This document shows positions 62,733 through 64,000 of a DNA stretch of 64,000 bases, in pieces (position 1 is the first letter of the stretch; each line of letters begins with the position of its first letter). The notes beneath the pieces were generated by a model. That model saw only the letters and a program-made list of their open reading frames with translations, had not been told where the DNA came from and did not search any database. The position numbers and the translations under genes were made by a program. Source of the DNA: Steinernema hermaphroditum (Eukaryota > Nematoda > Chromadorea > Rhabditida > Steinernematidae); the NCBI GenBank assembly GCA_030435675.1, contig CM059625.1, forward strand, positions 11,780,001-11,844,000, in the 5' to 3' direction.

Positions 62733-63350
62733 CTAATGACGACGGTGATTGTGACCGTGGCTCTGTGACGAAAAAGCGTTCAGCTCTGGAAATAGTTAAA
62801 ACTTGCGCGCATAATAGCGACTTCTACTCACCATTAGTTGTCAAGTAACCATCGTTGTCGGCATCGAGGAGCGTGTAAAAGGGAAGATGACGTTTCGTAG
62901 CGAATTCCTTCAGGCGGGCGATACTCACTTTTCCTCCGTTCTCCATGGCGTTTTTGTGCACCACGGCATGTAGCCATTTGTCGAACATTAGAAATTCGTT
63001 CTCCGACACAACGCTGTCGTCTATAAATTCTCCATTTCATCACACCAGAGTATTGTTAACTCACCGTTTCGATCCATCGCATTGAAGAGCTTTTCGACGT
63101 CCTTTTCCGTCCGGAAAACCATGCCGTTGAGGCTGTGACCCACCAGAAATTTCATTTCGCTGAGACTCAGTCCGTGATCGACGTTGGCATCCAGAAAGTT
63201 AAAGGCAAGCTTCGAGATGAAGAGGAGGTCGTTGAGATGGGCCGATGTATCGCGAAGCCGCATTTCTCTAGCGTCGTGCCGATAGACGGTGCGGGCATCA
63301 CTGACAAGGGCCAACGAGATCAGAACGAAGAAGCTCGACAAGGCTGTCAT
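62733..63350 (-). CDS. Secreted EF-hand protein with His-rich C-terminus
   Basis: Exons 63065-63350, 62832-63020 and 62733-62785 sum to 528 bases (175 residues), frame-checked. ATG 63350 opens a signal peptide (MTALSSFFVLISLALVSDA); a splice acceptor lies 31 bases upstream. Three EF-hand-like loops are visible. One is degenerate, in NFLDANVDHGLSLSEM. The next is NAMDRNDDSVVSENEF, split by an intron at its first loop residues. The third is a good canonical loop, LLDADNDGYLTTNGE. It probably binds calcium in the secretory path or extracellular space. The last residues, SHGHNHRRH, are His-rich and could bind metal. It is not recognisably calumenin or another named family because the length is short and there is no HDEL-type signal. 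Confidence 0.82.
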
Positions 63351-64000
63351 GATGGAGAGGTAAGAGCGGCGAAGGCGCACTTTCTGTAACGAAAAGTAGC
63401 ATAGACGCGCTTAAATATACGTAACCTTTTACAAGTGGCCGCCTACCGAACACCTCAAAAGTGCAATCGTCAGGCGACAGTTCGAGTGCAGCGTACAGTT
63501 TTATGTCTCCTACTCTGGTGCTCAAGGACGCGCCCTCCGGGTGCCTTTGTGTCTGGTCGCGTGCACCTGGAAGGCTCCTTTGTAACAAGTATCGACAAGA
63601 TTACTGCGAAGACAATTAGGGAAAAGTTCGGAAAGGAACGGGTGACAAGGACGCTTCCTGGTTACGTAATGGGAGCACTTAGTGAAGTGCGCACGTGGAT
63701 TCAAGTGTCGCCTACACTGTTTCCGAATGACCTTTCAAGACTGTAAAATGAAAAGCGCTGATAAAGAACACATCCAGATTTCGATCGTGCTTCTTGTACT
63801 TCTTCTGACAAGTAATGTTTAAAGTGAAAAATCAATTCTTCCAACTTATCAGATACGCCCAACTGCTCTAAAGCGAAGTGCTTTACAAGTATAGCATAAT
63901 ATGTTTGTGTATGCTTCACACCTGTAACCTCTCATGGCCCACTTATTCATCGCTCCATATTTATGTTGTTTCAGATAGGATGAATAATGAACGATATGCT
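63351..64000. other. Right edge of window, no gene recognised
   Basis: 650 bases with open frames on both strands (63435-63746 and 63701-63919) but no motif. They could belong to a gene beyond the window edge. The left end presumably contains the promoter of the EF-hand gene. Confidence 0.4.

Overview
The window is nuclear DNA of a nematode, probably rhabditid-like. Introns are mostly 40-60 bases and end in TTTCAG-type acceptors. Several genes have such an acceptor 1-10 bases before the start codon, with no exon recognised upstream, as expected for spliced-leader trans-splicing. The gene families also fit: vitellogenin with C. elegans-type promoter elements, GT92 glycosyltransferase, tandem ELO elongases, Sniffer-like SDRs, a nematode CHH/ITP-like peptide and a chemoreceptor-like GPCR. 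I cannot name the species. Exon models marked as frame-checked are those where my hand-placed exons sum to an exact multiple of three and read through without a stop.

Layout. 1-2896 (-): 5' part of msh-2 (mismatch repair), cut by the window edge, with an inverted repeat in one intron. 4952-6022 (+): aldo-keto reductase. 6550-7497 and 8646-9559 (+): two tandem fatty-acid elongases. 11267-22160 (+): a very large cysteine-rich type I membrane protein. It is built from about six copies of a WAP-WAP-thyroglobulin-antistasin-lustrin module, followed by one Kunitz domain, a membrane-proximal domain, a transmembrane helix and a short tail. 23831-24841 (+): 7TM receptor. 27008-27438: a 431-bp palindromic MITE with TTA target duplication. 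27503-28459 and 29588-30549 (+): two tandem SDR genes with shared intron positions. About 30850-32060 (-): a broken PP1-like phosphatase. 32617-33767 (-): V-ATPase accessory subunit (Ac45/ATP6AP1-like). 36096-40920 (-): an SH3-domain adaptor, preceded by about 5.8 kb without a recognisable gene. 46751-48983 (+): GT92 glycosyltransferase, with a broken GT92 fragment in antisense at 49380-49590. 54919-55544 (+): CHH/ITP-like neuropeptide. 56170-61121 (-): complete vitellogenin with adjacent VPE1/VPE2-like promoter motifs. 61467-62509 (+): Ly6-like, probably GPI-anchored protein. 62733-63350 (-): secreted EF-hand protein.

The genes do not form one pathway. Tandem duplication recurs (ELO pair, SDR pair, GT92 plus relic, and the internal module duplications of the large protease-inhibitor-like receptor). 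The most unusual objects are that receptor, the CHH/ITP-like peptide gene and the palindromic MITE next to the SDR pair.
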